The position numbers and the translations under genes were made by a program. Shown here one piece after another: positions 31,360 to 31,361 of a stretch of DNA of 31,361 nucleotides. The stretch is from Pseudanabaena sp. UBA1465 (GTDB taxonomy: Bacteria; Cyanobacteriota; Cyanobacteriia; Pseudanabaenales; Pseudanabaenaceae): assembly GCA_002325645.1 (NCBI GenBank), contig DCSN01000183.1:1-31361 (forward strand). The letters are read 5' to 3'. Every line of letters begins with the position of its first letter. Position 1 is the stretch's first letter. The notes under the pieces were generated by a model. The model ran no database searches, was not told the origin of the DNA, and saw only the letters and a list, made by a program, of their open reading frames with translations.

Positions 31360-31361
31360 AG

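Overview
The window is cyanobacterial. The octamer GCGATCGC (HIP1) recurs in most genes, and nnr, a HAD phosphatase and a yugP-like peptidase are typical of cyanobacterial genomes. I cannot fix the genus. The dense mix of plasmid-type, toxin-antitoxin, restriction-modification and transposase genes points to a large plasmid, chromid or chromosomal island.

Layout. 1-1145: the 3'-truncated, minus-strand gene of an archaeo-eukaryotic-type primase-like replication protein. 1822-4908: a housekeeping patch with a frameshifted yugP-like peptidase, a HAD phosphatase and nnr. 5163-9868: a small acidic protein followed by a 1484-residue protein that I read as a single-chain double-psi beta-barrel RNA polymerase homologue. 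10028-11008: a DUF433/DUF5615 toxin-antitoxin pair and an orphan ribbon-helix-helix antitoxin. 11144-15842: a HIP1-free, AT-rich restriction-modification cassette. 15899-17806: a second, shorter polymerase-like paralogue. 17919-19473: an Rpn-type nuclease and an AlkB-like oxygenase. 19559-24865: the two ends of a giant plasmid methylase-helicase gene, separated by a 3.2-kb block carrying a membrane-associated protein, a CHAP hydrolase, a DUF4407 protein and a PadR regulator. 25168-27421: a T5orf172 protein and a CHAT caspase-like protein flanked by inverted repeats. 27703-29255: an AbiEi/AbiEii type IV toxin-antitoxin pair. 29454-31127: a plasmid-type gene cut exactly in two by an IS630-family element. 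31189-31359: a small His-rich membrane or secreted protein.

The most interesting content is the polymerase-like pair. Both proteins carry the metal-binding D-F-D-G-D signature of two-barrel RNA polymerases. Both also carry an F-Q-F-R-A-G...K-G block and an A-V-D...K block, in the order seen in eukaryotic RNA-dependent RNA polymerases (QDE-1/RDR family) and the phage protein YonO. A 50-bp decayed fragment of the larger gene lies at 11060-11109, so the family has duplicated and recombined here. With the primase-like gene nearby, these proteins may supply priming or dedicated transcription for a mobile replicon, or act in defence or counter-defence. That functional reading is inference; the motifs are visible in the sequence.
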